A stretch of 8,098 nt of DNA from Capsulimonas sp039928515 (GCF_039928515.1 NZ_JBDSSZ010000151.1); one strand, 5' to 3'; shown: positions 1 through 6,026, numbered from the stretch's first letter. Program-made: numbers and translations. The notes: a model not told the origin generated them from the sequence alone.

Positions 1-26
1 CCCTTCTCCCAATTCTGGGAGAAGGG
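1..26. repeat. Perfect hairpin repeat, left (inverted) copy
   Basis: Positions 1-11 (CCCTTCTCCCA) pair perfectly with 16-26 (TGGGAGAAGGG) around the 4-base loop ATTC. It is the reverse-orientation partner of the hairpin at 89-116: the loops are reverse complements (ATTC against GAAT). No T-run follows on the + strand, so it does not look like a simple terminator there. It begins at the window edge, so any flanking tail on the left is not visible. It is most like a short dispersed REP-type palindrome, but copy number cannot be judged from this window. Confidence 0.75.
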
Positions 27-88
27 GAGCCAGAGTTTTCAGGTTAAGACCATAAAGCTCAGACAAAAATCTCTGTCTTTATCTAACT

Positions 89-130
89 CCCCCTCTCCCA
101 GAATTGGGAGAGGGGGCCGGGGGGTGAGGG
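89..130. repeat. Perfect hairpin repeat with G-rich tail, right copy
   Basis: A 12-bp perfect stem, 89-100 (CCCCCTCTCCCA) with 105-116, closes the loop GAAT at 101-104. A G-rich tail at 117-130 (CCGGGGGGTGAGGG) follows. It matches the hairpin at 1-26 in the opposite orientation, apart from one base pair that differs and is compensated on both arms. It lies 31 bases before the start codon of the next gene. From general knowledge, palindromes of this CCCTCTCCC...GGGAGAGGG type with a GGTGAGGG tail are dispersed in many bacterial genomes; whether this one is mobile or regulatory is not shown. Confidence 0.75.
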
Positions 131-161
131 CCTTCCGTCATTTATCATTCAAGGAACACAT

Positions 162-854
162 ATGAAAAATCATGTCATCAAACAAATCGGCATTTTCGTC
201 CTTGCGGCGTGCGCGCTCGGCGCGGGCCACGCGGCGCAGGCGGGCACGCAGCATGTCTCCATCACCACCGGGGCGCTGAACGGATTGGGGACATACTATG
301 TCGAATTTACGCTCACCGACGGCTCGGGGCTGGGCAACGGGAACAGCTTCGCGGGCGTCTCTAATTTTTCCATCAACGGCGGCGTCCTTGGGGCGGTCCT
401 GCCGCCGACCCTGGGCGACGTCAGCGGCGCTCTGGGCGGCGCGAACACGCTGGGGCTTACGGACACCAACGCCGGAACGGGCGGGCTAGCCGATTTCGCG
501 CAGGGGTTTACGATCAATAGCGCCACGGGAACGATCACGTTCGACCTGACGCTTGCCGGCGCCGGCGTCGAGCCGGTGACGCCCGACGCATTCACTTTCC
601 AGCTGCTCGACGGATCATTCACGCCCATCGCCACGTCAGGCCCTGTTGGCAGCGAACTGGTCGCCTCAGACTTCACGAGCCTGACGCCGACCGCAACGGG
701 CTATCACAGCGACGGCGTGTACGAACCGTCCATCGTCGCTACCCTTACGCCCATCACCGCTGTCCCCGAACCCGGCGCGTTCGCCTCGCTCACCCTCGGA
801 GCGTTCGCTCTCAGCGCCCTGCTCCTGTGCGGCCGCCGCCGCCGTATGGCGTAA
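162..854 (+). CDS. Secreted PEP-CTERM sorting-domain protein, passenger of unknown function
   Basis: The 230-residue product is likely exported and processed at the inner membrane by an exosortase. The ATG follows an AAGGAA ribosome site (151-156) at 5 bases. Residues 1-27 form a signal peptide: basic start (K2, K7), a hydrophobic core from about I9 to A21, and an AQA cleavage site at 25-27. The mature part (about 28-200) is rich in Gly, Thr, Ala and Leu and looks like a beta-rich secreted domain with no catalytic motif that I recognise. The C-terminus has the full tripartite sorting signal: VPEPG at 201-205, a hydrophobic helix to about 223, and the basic tail GRRRRMA. The passenger loosely resembles small PEP-CTERM families of unknown function, with segments such as YYVEFTLTDGSG. 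It stands alone between a repeat pair and a terminator, so it is probably unrelated to the flagellar genes that follow. The exosortase gene is not in the window. Confidence 0.88.
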   Translation: MKNHVIKQIGIFVLAACALGAGHAAQAGTQHVSITTGALNGLGTYYVEFTLTDGSGLGNGNSFAGVSNFSINGGVLGAVLPPTLGDVSGALGGANTLGLTDTNAGTGGLADFAQGFTINSATGTITFDLTLAGAGVEPVTPDAFTFQLLDGSFTPIATSGPVGSELVASDFTSLTPTATGYHSDGVYEPSIVATLTPITAVPEPGAFASLTLGAFALSALLLCGRRRRMA

Positions 855-879
855 CCGCTGTTTCTCCACGCAAATCTCC

Positions 880-911
880 GTCCTCTCTTTTGAATAAGAG
901 AGGACTTTTTT
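880..911 (+). terminator. Intrinsic terminator after the PEP-CTERM gene
   Basis: A 10-bp perfect stem, GTCCTCTCTT (880-889) with AAGAGAGGAC (896-905), encloses the loop TTGAAT and is followed directly by six T residues (906-911). It lies 25 bases after the stop codon of the PEP-CTERM gene and should isolate that gene from the flagellar genes. It has little potential on the other strand, because the base run on the left side is not a clean A-tract. Confidence 0.9.
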
Positions 912-914
912 ATT

Positions 915-938
915 GACGTGGGGGAAATAGACCACGTC
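915..938. promoter_or_regulatory. Operator-like dyad upstream of flgB
   Basis: GACGTGG (915-921) and CCACGTC (932-938) are perfect reverse complements separated by 10 bases. The 24-base dyad lies just beyond the terminator T-run and 23 bases before the GTATnTTT/TAAAGATTT motif upstream of flgB. Symmetric 7-base half-sites separated by about one helical turn suit a dimeric DNA-binding regulator. The regulator is unknown, and an arrangement like this can arise by chance. Confidence 0.35.
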
Positions 939-960
939 TCGACCGCTCCGCAAAAAACCC

Positions 961-982
961 GTATCTTTTTCAGTAAAGATTT
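961..982 (+). promoter_or_regulatory. Candidate promoter or regulator element of flgBC
   Basis: The bipartite sequence GTATCTTT (961-968), five bases, then TAAAGATTT (974-982) lies 55 bases (counting from TAAAG) before the flgB start. The same two blocks, with a 6-base spacer, occur 51 bases before the fliE start. TAAAG resembles the -35 of the flagellar sigma factor (sigma-28/sigma-D, TAAA-N15-GCCGATAA/T), but no matching -10 lies 15 bases downstream here. It may instead be an activator site. The leader from 983 to 1028 shows no other clear signal. Confidence 0.35.
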
Positions 983-1028
983 TCAAATACCCCTAATGAT
1001 CCCCCGCACATGCGCCGACAATGAAAGC

Positions 1029-1436
1029 ATGGACAACACCACCGTCAATCTTTTATCGAACGCGCTGGACTTTGGCTCGGCGCGGATGCAGGCTCTTTCC
1101 AATAACCTGAGCAATGTCAACACGCCCGGATACAAGCGCAAGGACGCGTCATTCGAAGCCGTGATGGCGGCGGCGCGCGGCGAAGGCCAGGAGGAAACGC
1201 TGACGATGAACGTTTCCGACAGCGGACACATGACGCCCCCGGATGACGGAACGCCCAAAACGAACCCGGCGATCATCACGACAGGCGGCGGCGCGATGCG
1301 CCCGGATGGCAACAATGTGGATATTGACTCCGAAACTACCCGAATGGCGGCGGCGCAGATCTATTATCAGGGAGTGGCGCAGATGATGTCCGGACAGTTC
1401 TCCAGTATGAAATACGTGATCGGCGGAGGAAAATAA
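1029..1436 (+). CDS. flgB: Flagellar proximal rod protein FlgB
   Basis: FlgB is a structural subunit of the proximal rod, exported through the flagellar type III apparatus without a cleaved signal peptide. The 135-residue product has the usual family length. The N-terminal rod signature NNLSNVNTPGYKRKD spans residues 25-39 and the C-terminal one DGNNVDID spans 93-100, followed by the amphipathic C-terminal helix. The frame is open back to 918, but homologues start close to the LLSNALDF helix, so the ATG at 1029 is chosen. No good ribosome site precedes it: GAAAG at 1023-1027 is only one base from the ATG. This makes the exact start less certain than for its neighbours, and translation may depend on leader structure. 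The gene is first in the flagellar cluster and is followed three bases later by flgC. Confidence 0.95.
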   Translation: MDNTTVNLLSNALDFGSARMQALSNNLSNVNTPGYKRKDASFEAVMAAARGEGQEETLTMNVSDSGHMTPPDDGTPKTNPAIITTGGGAMRPDGNNVDIDSETTRMAAAQIYYQGVAQMMSGQFSSMKYVIGGGK

Positions 1437-1439
1437 CCA

Positions 1440-1892
1440 ATGGGTTTCATGGATTCACTTTCCATCAGCGGCTCGGGCATGACGGCCGAGCGGCTTCGTA
1501 TGGATGTCATCGCCGATAACCTCGCCAACGTCAATACGACGCGATCGGCGGACGGTTCGCCTTACCGGCGCCAGCAGGTTTTATTCTCTGCGGGAACGAG
1601 TTCGTTTCAGGACGCGCTCGCGGGCTTCAGCGGTGGAAACGGCAATGCGCCGGCCGTCACCAAGGGCGTGCAGGTCCGAGGCATCGTCCCGGATCAGAGC
1701 CCGTTTAAGCGCGTCTACCAGCCTGGCCATCCGGACGCCGATGCGCAGGGCTATGTCAACATGCCCAATGTCGACACCGTCACCGAAATGGTCGATATGA
1801 TGAGCGCCTCACGCGCTTATGAAGCCAACGTCTCCGCCGTGCAGTCGATCAAGGGAATGGCCGAAAAGGCCCTGGAGATCGGCCGCGCATAA
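1440..1892 (+). CDS. flgC: Flagellar proximal rod protein FlgC
   Basis: FlgC is a second proximal rod subunit, built with FlgB, FlgF and FliE between the MS ring and the distal rod. The 150-residue product carries the family hallmarks in order: SGMTAERLRMD near residues 12-22, DNLANVNTT at 26-34, YQPGHPDAD at 93-101, GYVNMPNV at 104-111 and the C-terminal helix SASRAYEANV at 122-131. The Gly/Asn-rich part (residues 61-71) is a variable loop. The ribosome site GGAGGA (1425-1430) lies 9 bases before the ATG and inside the end of flgB, so the two genes are probably co-transcribed and coupled. A second in-frame ATG three codons later is a less likely start. Unlike in many related clusters, a strong terminator follows rather than fliE directly. 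Confidence 0.96.
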   Translation: MGFMDSLSISGSGMTAERLRMDVIADNLANVNTTRSADGSPYRRQQVLFSAGTSSFQDALAGFSGGNGNAPAVTKGVQVRGIVPDQSPFKRVYQPGHPDADAQGYVNMPNVDTVTEMVDMMSASRAYEANVSAVQSIKGMAEKALEIGRA

Positions 1893-1950
1893 CTCCAAAC
1901 CGCCACAAAACTTCCGTTCGGCATGCTCCGATTCGCACATTTCACCCCGC

Positions 1951-1982
1951 AAAGGCGGCCGTTTCACACGGCCGCCTTTTTT
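1951..1982 (+). terminator. Strong intrinsic terminator between flgC and fliE
   Basis: A 12-bp stem, 1951-1962 with 1968-1979, has the very stable core GGCGGCCG/CGGCCGCC and a 5-base loop (TTCAC). The T-run at 1977-1982 forms the 3' edge. It lies 58 bases after the flgC stop codon. By its structure it should stop much of the flgBC transcript, so fliE and later genes need read-through or their own promoter. A shorter A-run on the left gives weaker potential in the opposite direction. Confidence 0.85.
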
Positions 1983-2023
1983 CGCTTTTCCATGGATTCT
2001 CTGTGAAAATTACCGTGTGAAAC
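1961..2023. repeat. 11-bp inverted repeat overlapping the flgC-fliE terminator
   Basis: GTTTCACACGG (1961-1971), which covers the terminator loop and part of its 3' arm, is the exact reverse complement of CCGTGTGAAAC (2013-2023). A third copy of the core, TGTGAAA, lies at 2002-2008, giving two direct copies 14 bases apart and one inverted copy. If transcribed, the distal arm could pair with the terminator loop. As DNA, the copies could be binding sites. Function is not shown. Confidence 0.4.
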
Positions 2024-2053
2024 CGCGCGCAGTTCATGGAAGAATCCCCATGG
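1990..2053. repeat. Imperfect inverted repeat in the fliE leader
   Basis: CCATGGATTCT (1990-2000) is matched in inverted orientation by AGAATCCCCATGG (2041-2053), with two extra C residues in the second arm. The arms are 40 bases apart and enclose the two TGTGAAA copies. It may form a leader-RNA structure or mark a regulator site, but the gap in the pairing and the long spacer make this weak. Confidence 0.3.
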
Positions 2054-2065
2054 AGCGGAAAACAG

Positions 2066-2101
2066 GTATGTTTGCCGTCTAAAGATTTCGACCGATATTT
2101 T
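2066..2101 (+). promoter_or_regulatory. Candidate promoter region of fliE-fliJ
   Basis: GTATGTTT (2066-2073), six bases, then TAAAGATTT (2080-2088) repeats the two-block motif upstream of flgB. Just downstream, ACCGATAT (2091-2098) matches seven of eight bases of the sigma-28/sigma-D -10 element, but TAAA is only 7 bases away instead of about 15. A weak sigma-70 reading is also possible: TTGCCG (2072-2077), 18 bases, then TATTTT (2096-2101). Position (after a terminator, 30 to 65 bases before fliE) supports a promoter here; which sigma factor reads it is open. Confidence 0.4.
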
Positions 2102-2130
2102 CACTTTTGAATTTCAGGAGATTAACGACC

Positions 2131-2460
2131 ATGAGTATGTTTACGCCCATCGCGGCTTCCGGATTGTCAACATCGCCCGCCGAGCTCGGCAAAGCGGCCG
2201 CTTCCCTGATGGGCGGCGAAGGCGATCCCAACGCGATCGCCCCATCCTTCAGCCAGACACTGACATCGGCGATCAATGATGTGAACTCAGCCCAGCTCCA
2301 TTCTGGAGCCATGACGCAGGATTTCGCGCTTGGCAAGACGAGCGATATTCACAGCGTCATGATCGCCTCGGAACAGGCGACCGTCGCGCTCCAGATGACA
2401 ACGCAGGTCCGCAACAAGGTTGTGGAAGCATACCAAGAGATCATGCGTATGTCGATGTAA
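2131..2460 (+). CDS. fliE: Flagellar hook-basal body protein FliE
   Basis: FliE is the small adaptor between the FliF MS ring and the proximal rod, and one of the first export substrates. The 109-residue length is normal for the family. The C-terminal half has the conserved pattern: SFSQTL at residues 39-44, then IHSVMIASEQA at 73-83, QMTTQVRNKVVEAYQEIM at 88-105. The N-terminal 35 residues are variable. The frame can be read back to a TTG at 2107, but CAGGAG (2115-2120) lies 10 bases before the ATG at 2131, which fixes that start. It is preceded by a terminator and candidate promoter, so it probably heads a second flagellar transcription unit. fliF follows after 65 bases of T-rich sequence without a terminator. 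Confidence 0.95.
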   Translation: MSMFTPIAASGLSTSPAELGKAAASLMGGEGDPNAIAPSFSQTLTSAINDVNSAQLHSGAMTQDFALGKTSDIHSVMIASEQATVALQMTTQVRNKVVEAYQEIMRMSM

Positions 2461-2511
2461 TCGGATGTCGTTGTCCGCGCGGTTTGTTTCTTCGTGTCGA
2501 TTTTGTTCTTC

Positions 2512-2519
2512 GGGGGTGA
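2512..2519 (+). promoter_or_regulatory. fliF: Ribosome binding site that sets the TTG start of fliF
   Basis: GGGGGTGA differs by one base from the ideal GGAGGTGA complement of the 16S rRNA tail and lies 6 bases before TTG at 2526. No in-frame ATG occurs before codon 28, which is inside the first membrane segment. The site therefore supports TTG as the start codon. Confidence 0.75.
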
Positions 2520-2525
2520 GTTTCT

Positions 2526-4196
2526 TTGGGATCGTTCAATAACATTTTGGATTCGCTGCGAAATTGGTGGCAAACGGCCAGTCCCGTCACGCGCGCTTCG
2601 GCCACGGGCATGGGCCTTCTCATCCTGGTTGGATTGGGGCTCGCCGTCAGTTTCGCCACGGCGCCGGATTACAAGACTATCTACAGCAACGTCACCGCAA
2701 AGGAAGCCGCCGACATCCAAAAGGCGCTAGGCGATCACGCCATCCAGATGAAGTACAACCCCGCAGACAGCACAATCAGCGTTCCATCGAAAGACGCCAG
2801 CAACGCTTTGATGTTCGCAGAATCGGCGGAAATCGTCGGCAAGGAAACGAAGATCGTCGGCATGGAGTCACTCGATAAGATCACCATGGGCACCAGCAGC
2901 GCGGTTGAGCGGGTTCGGCTTCTTGTCGCCGCGCAAGGTGAGCTTGATAAGGTGATCGCCGGTATGGACGGGATCGCGATGGCTCATGTCACTATCGCAA
3001 CGGGAAGCGACAGCTCACTCTTCGGAGACAACACACCGCCGACCGCAAGCGTCGTCCTGACGATGGATCCCGGTCAAACGCTCAGTCCGGCCCAAATCAA
3101 AGGCATCGCCGCAGTTGTCGCAGGTTCGATCAGCGGGCTCAAGGAAAACCGGGTCGCGATCTCCGATCAGACAGGAGCCGCGCTTTGGGGCTCCGATGGC
3201 CTGGGCGCGGATGGTCTCAGCGAGGGGCAGCCTCTTAACCAGAGCGCAAGGTATGCCGAGATGAAGCGACGTGAGATCCAGCAGCAACTGGACGTCACTC
3301 TGGGCATCAATCGCTCCAAGGTCAGCGTTCTTGCGGACCTGGATTTCGATCAGATCCAAACACATGCGATTGAGCATAACGCATCCTCAGGAATGAAGAC
3401 GCCGATGCCGCTCAGCGTTCAGGAAAACAGCGAAAGCTACAGCGGCGCCGGAGCGCCGCAGTCCGGAGGCGTCGCCGGCGCGGGCAGCAATCTGACCACG
3501 CCCAGCTATGGAGCAGGCGGCTCGAACTCCGGCAACTACAAGAGCGCGAAAACCACAACGAATTACCAGCCGAACACCCTGGACACCGTCACGCAGAAAG
3601 CGCCGGGAAGCGTCCGTATGATTTCTGTGTCCGCGCTGATCGACAGCAAAGTTCCGCCGGTGGTCGTCGCCAGCCTCCAGAAGTGGATGGGCGGCGCCAT
3701 CGGCGCCGTTCCCGGCGACACCGCCCACATGGTTACCGTCACTCAGATTCCATTTGACAACAGCGCGCAGCTGGCGCAGGATGCTCAGATGAAGGCGATG
3801 ATGTCCGAGCAGATGTGGGGGAATGTCGCCAAGGCTTTGGCCGCCTGTGTCTTCGGATGCGTCATGCTTTACATCCTGGCCAAATCCAGCAAGGGCGGCG
3901 AGCCCCGGCTGGCGATGGTCGGCAACGGCGGACATATCGGCATGCTGGAAGATACGCCCGAAGCGGACCTCGACGCCCTTCTGGAAGAGCGCCCACTGCG
4001 TGTGGAAGACGTCCTGGCCGAGATGCCCGAAGTCGCGCCGCGCAAACAGAAGCGCCGTATGAACGCTCCGAGCATCGAAGAGCACCAGGACCTCAAGATG
4101 GAAAGCATCCAGGATATGGTCGCCAGCAATGGCGAATCCGTCGCCCTGCTGCTCAAGGGATGGATGGCCGAAGACACGCCGACGCAGGGCCGATAA
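2526..4196 (+). CDS. fliF: Flagellar MS-ring protein FliF
   Basis: FliF assembles into the MS ring in the inner membrane, the base on which rod, export gate and rotor are built. The 556 residues match the family length. Order: first membrane helix about 27-46; ring-building motif 1 about 48-88, starting YKTIYSNV; ring-building motif 2 about 115-215, with the YscJ-like segment VRLLVAAQGELDKVIAGMDG at 130-149; motif 3 about 240-410, interrupted at about 285-350 by a Ser/Gly/Asn-rich insertion typical of the beta-collar region; second membrane helix about 433-453; then a cytoplasmic tail. The tail ends in the FliG-binding helix MESIQDMVASNGESVALLL (525-543) and KGWM (544-547). Translation starts at TTG. 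The fliG gene follows after 60 bases that hold only a small 5-bp hairpin (4219-4231) with no T-run, so the operon likely continues. Confidence 0.97.
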   Translation: MGSFNNILDSLRNWWQTASPVTRASATGMGLLILVGLGLAVSFATAPDYKTIYSNVTAKEAADIQKALGDHAIQMKYNPADSTISVPSKDASNALMFAESAEIVGKETKIVGMESLDKITMGTSSAVERVRLLVAAQGELDKVIAGMDGIAMAHVTIATGSDSSLFGDNTPPTASVVLTMDPGQTLSPAQIKGIAAVVAGSISGLKENRVAISDQTGAALWGSDGLGADGLSEGQPLNQSARYAEMKRREIQQQLDVTLGINRSKVSVLADLDFDQIQTHAIEHNASSGMKTPMPLSVQENSESYSGAGAPQSGGVAGAGSNLTTPSYGAGGSNSGNYKSAKTTTNYQPNTLDTVTQKAPGSVRMISVSALIDSKVPPVVVASLQKWMGGAIGAVPGDTAHMVTVTQIPFDNSAQLAQDAQMKAMMSEQMWGNVAKALAACVFGCVMLYILAKSSKGGEPRLAMVGNGGHIGMLEDTPEADLDALLEERPLRVEDVLAEMPEVAPRKQKRRMNAPSIEEHQDLKMESIQDMVASNGESVALLLKGWMAEDTPTQGR

Positions 4197-4256
4197 CTTA
4201 AGTCACTTTTGTAATCTCGCGGCTCCGCCGCAGTTCGTTTCGAGGAAGTCAACCCG

Positions 4257-5270
4257 ATGGCCATACGCCCGCAACCGCTCAATAACCGACAAAAGGCCGC
4301 GATCCTGCTGGTCGCTCTGGGGCCAGAAGCCGCCAGCCAGATTTACCAGTATCTGACGCCGGATGAGATCGAGAACCTGACGGTCGAGATCGCCCGCATG
4401 GGCAAAGTCACCGCCGATATCCGTGAGGGGATCATCGAGGAGTTTCACGAGCTCTGCGTCGCACAGGAGTTCATTGCCGAAGGCGGAATCGACGCCGCGC
4501 GTGAAATGCTCATTTCGGCCTTCGGCGTGGAGCGCGCCGGCGCCATCGTCGAGCGCGTGCTCCAGGCCCTCCAGGTCATGCCGTTCGACTTCCTCAAGCG
4601 AGCGGACGCCTCACAGATTATCACGTTCATTCAGAACGAGCACCCGCAGACGATCGCTCTGATCATGGCTTATCTTCAGCCCAGCCAGGCGGCGGCCATC
4701 CTCTCGGGCCTGCCCCAGGATCTGCGCGCCGAAGTCGCCCGCCGCATCGCCACTCTGGACAAAACACCGCCGGAAGTGATTCGAGAGGTAGAGAGCGTGC
4801 TTCAGCGCAAACTCTCCAGCGTCGTCTCCACGGACTTCTCGCACGCCGGCGGCGTCAAGTCGCTGGTGGACGTCCTCAACTGGGTGGACCGCTCCACGGA
4901 AAAGACCATTCTCGAATCGCTCGCCGAAAGCAACCCGGAGATCGCCGAAGAGGTCAAGAAGCTGATGTTCGTCTTCGAGGACATCATTCTTCTGGACGAT
5001 CGCGCGATCCAGCAGGTGCTCAAGGAAGTGGACACCAAGGAACTGGCGATCGCCCTCAAGGGTGTCGGCGAGAACACGCAGGCGCGTATCTACAAGAATA
5101 TGTCCGAGCGCGCCGCCGCCATGATGAAGGAAGAGATGGAGTTCATGGGACCGGTCCGGCTCCGCGCCGTGGAAGAATCCCAGCAGCGGATCGTCAACAT
5201 CATCCGCAAGCTGGAGGAAGCCGGAGAGATTATCGTCGCCCGCGGCGGCGGCGAGGAGATGATCGCTTAA
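4257..5270 (+). CDS. fliG: Flagellar motor switch protein FliG
   Basis: FliG forms the upper C-ring, joins FliF to FliM, and transmits torque from the stator. The 337 residues are the normal length. The N-terminal FliF-binding domain covers about 1-100 (RQKAAILLVALGPE at 11-24). The middle domain holds the FliM-binding EHPQ motif at 128-131. A GG hinge at 198-199 leads to the C-terminal domain with MFVF at 237-240 and the torque helix. There, R285, E292, E293 and R301 align by pattern with the conserved charged residues of E. coli FliG (R281, D288, D289, R297), with Glu replacing Asp. All three domains are intact, so the product should be functional. GAGGAAG (4242-4248) lies 8 bases before the ATG. 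fliH starts one base after the stop. Confidence 0.97.
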   Translation: MAIRPQPLNNRQKAAILLVALGPEAASQIYQYLTPDEIENLTVEIARMGKVTADIREGIIEEFHELCVAQEFIAEGGIDAAREMLISAFGVERAGAIVERVLQALQVMPFDFLKRADASQIITFIQNEHPQTIALIMAYLQPSQAAAILSGLPQDLRAEVARRIATLDKTPPEVIREVESVLQRKLSSVVSTDFSHAGGVKSLVDVLNWVDRSTEKTILESLAESNPEIAEEVKKLMFVFEDIILLDDRAIQQVLKEVDTKELAIALKGVGENTQARIYKNMSERAAAMMKEEMEFMGPVRLRAVEESQQRIVNIIRKLEEAGEIIVARGGGEEMIA

Positions 5271-5271
5271 C

Positions 5272-6024
5272 ATGGCCTCCGTCACTTCATTTTTGGATAT
5301 GCTTCAGCCGCTCACGCCGATTGTGTCGGCCCCAGCGCCCTCCTCGCGCGCGCCTCAGACGCCGATAGAGACTGGACCCGATCTCGCCGCGCTGCTCGCG
5401 AATGCGCGCGCCGAAGCCAGCAAAATTCTCGCCGATGCGCGGCGCGACGCCGACGAAATGCGTGAAGACGCCCGCGCTCAGGCTGAAGCGATGCGTGAGG
5501 CGGCCTGGCAGGAAGGCCGGCACGCCGGAGAAAACACCGCGCGCACGGAAGTCGCCGAGGAGCTGCGCGGCGAGTGGGTCACCTATCGTGACGGACTGCG
5601 TGAGGATTTCCAGACACTCGCCGACGAGATCGTCGCAGGACGCACTCAGCTTTGGGAGCGCCAGGAAAACGACATGCTGGAGCTCGTTCTGACCATCGCC
5701 CGCCAGGTCATCAAGACCGAGGTGAAGCAGAACCCGGATGTCGTGATGGCGATTATCCGCAATGCCCTGCGGCGTGTCGTGGATAAAGAGAATGTGCGGA
5801 TTCGAGTCTCCATGCCGGATTCCGCCCGCGTGCGCGGCGCGAAAGAAGATATCATGAGCATCGTCGATGGACTGCGTCATTTGGAAATCCTCGACGACCG
5901 CCGCGTTGGCGAGGGCGGCTGCGTTATTGAGACCAACGCCGGCACCATCGACGCGAAGATCGAGACGCAGCTCGCCGAAGTCGAGCGGCATTTGATCCAG
6001 GATGAGAATTCGGAGAACGAATAG
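5272..6024 (+). CDS. fliH: Flagellar export apparatus protein FliH
   Basis: FliH binds the ATPase FliI, holds it at the C-ring and regulates its activity, like the peripheral stalk of F- and V-type ATPases. The 250 residues fit the family. After a Pro/Ser-rich N-terminus (about 10-40) comes a long Ala/Glu/Arg coiled coil (about 40-125) with a single GxxxG step (G82-G86), then the globular C-terminal domain (about 130-240). That domain carries the conserved pattern LVLTIARQVIKTE (138-150), a basic-rich stretch, and GGCVIETNAGTIDAKIETQL (215-234). The N-terminus has no Trp before residue 79, whereas enteric FliH uses two early Trp residues to bind the C-ring. Identification rests on this pattern and the position between fliG and fliI. 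A GAGGAG site (5253-5258) within fliG lies 13 bases upstream, a long spacing, so coupling to fliG translation is likely. Confidence 0.93.
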   Translation: MASVTSFLDMLQPLTPIVSAPAPSSRAPQTPIETGPDLAALLANARAEASKILADARRDADEMREDARAQAEAMREAAWQEGRHAGENTARTEVAEELRGEWVTYRDGLREDFQTLADEIVAGRTQLWERQENDMLELVLTIARQVIKTEVKQNPDVVMAIIRNALRRVVDKENVRIRVSMPDSARVRGAKEDIMSIVDGLRHLEILDDRRVGEGGCVIETNAGTIDAKIETQLAEVERHLIQDENSENE

Positions 6025-6026
6025 CC

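Noticed and set aside
913..941. TTGACG (913-918) as a sigma-70 -35 element for flgB
   Set aside because: The sequence 17 bases downstream is GTCTCG, which is nothing like a -10 element, and the TTGACG overlaps the terminator tail and the dyad.
974..1000. A full sigma-28 promoter for flgB built on TAAAG at 974
   Set aside because: The bases 15 positions downstream (CTAATGAT, 993-1000) match almost nothing of GCCGATAA, so only the motif itself is reported.
1021..1110. A short overlapping open frame from the ATG at 1021, about 29 codons
   Set aside because: It has no ribosome site of its own and is out of frame with flgB, whose codons account for this sequence.
3387..4085. A 232-codon minus-strand open frame opposite fliF, and similar ones opposite fliG, fliH and fliJ
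   Set aside because: They are shadows of the sense codons in GC-rich DNA; none has family motifs or fits the operon layout.
4219..4231. Small hairpin GCGGC-TCC-GCCGC between fliF and fliG as a terminator
   Set aside because: The stem is only 5 bp and no T-run follows, so it is unlikely to stop transcription.
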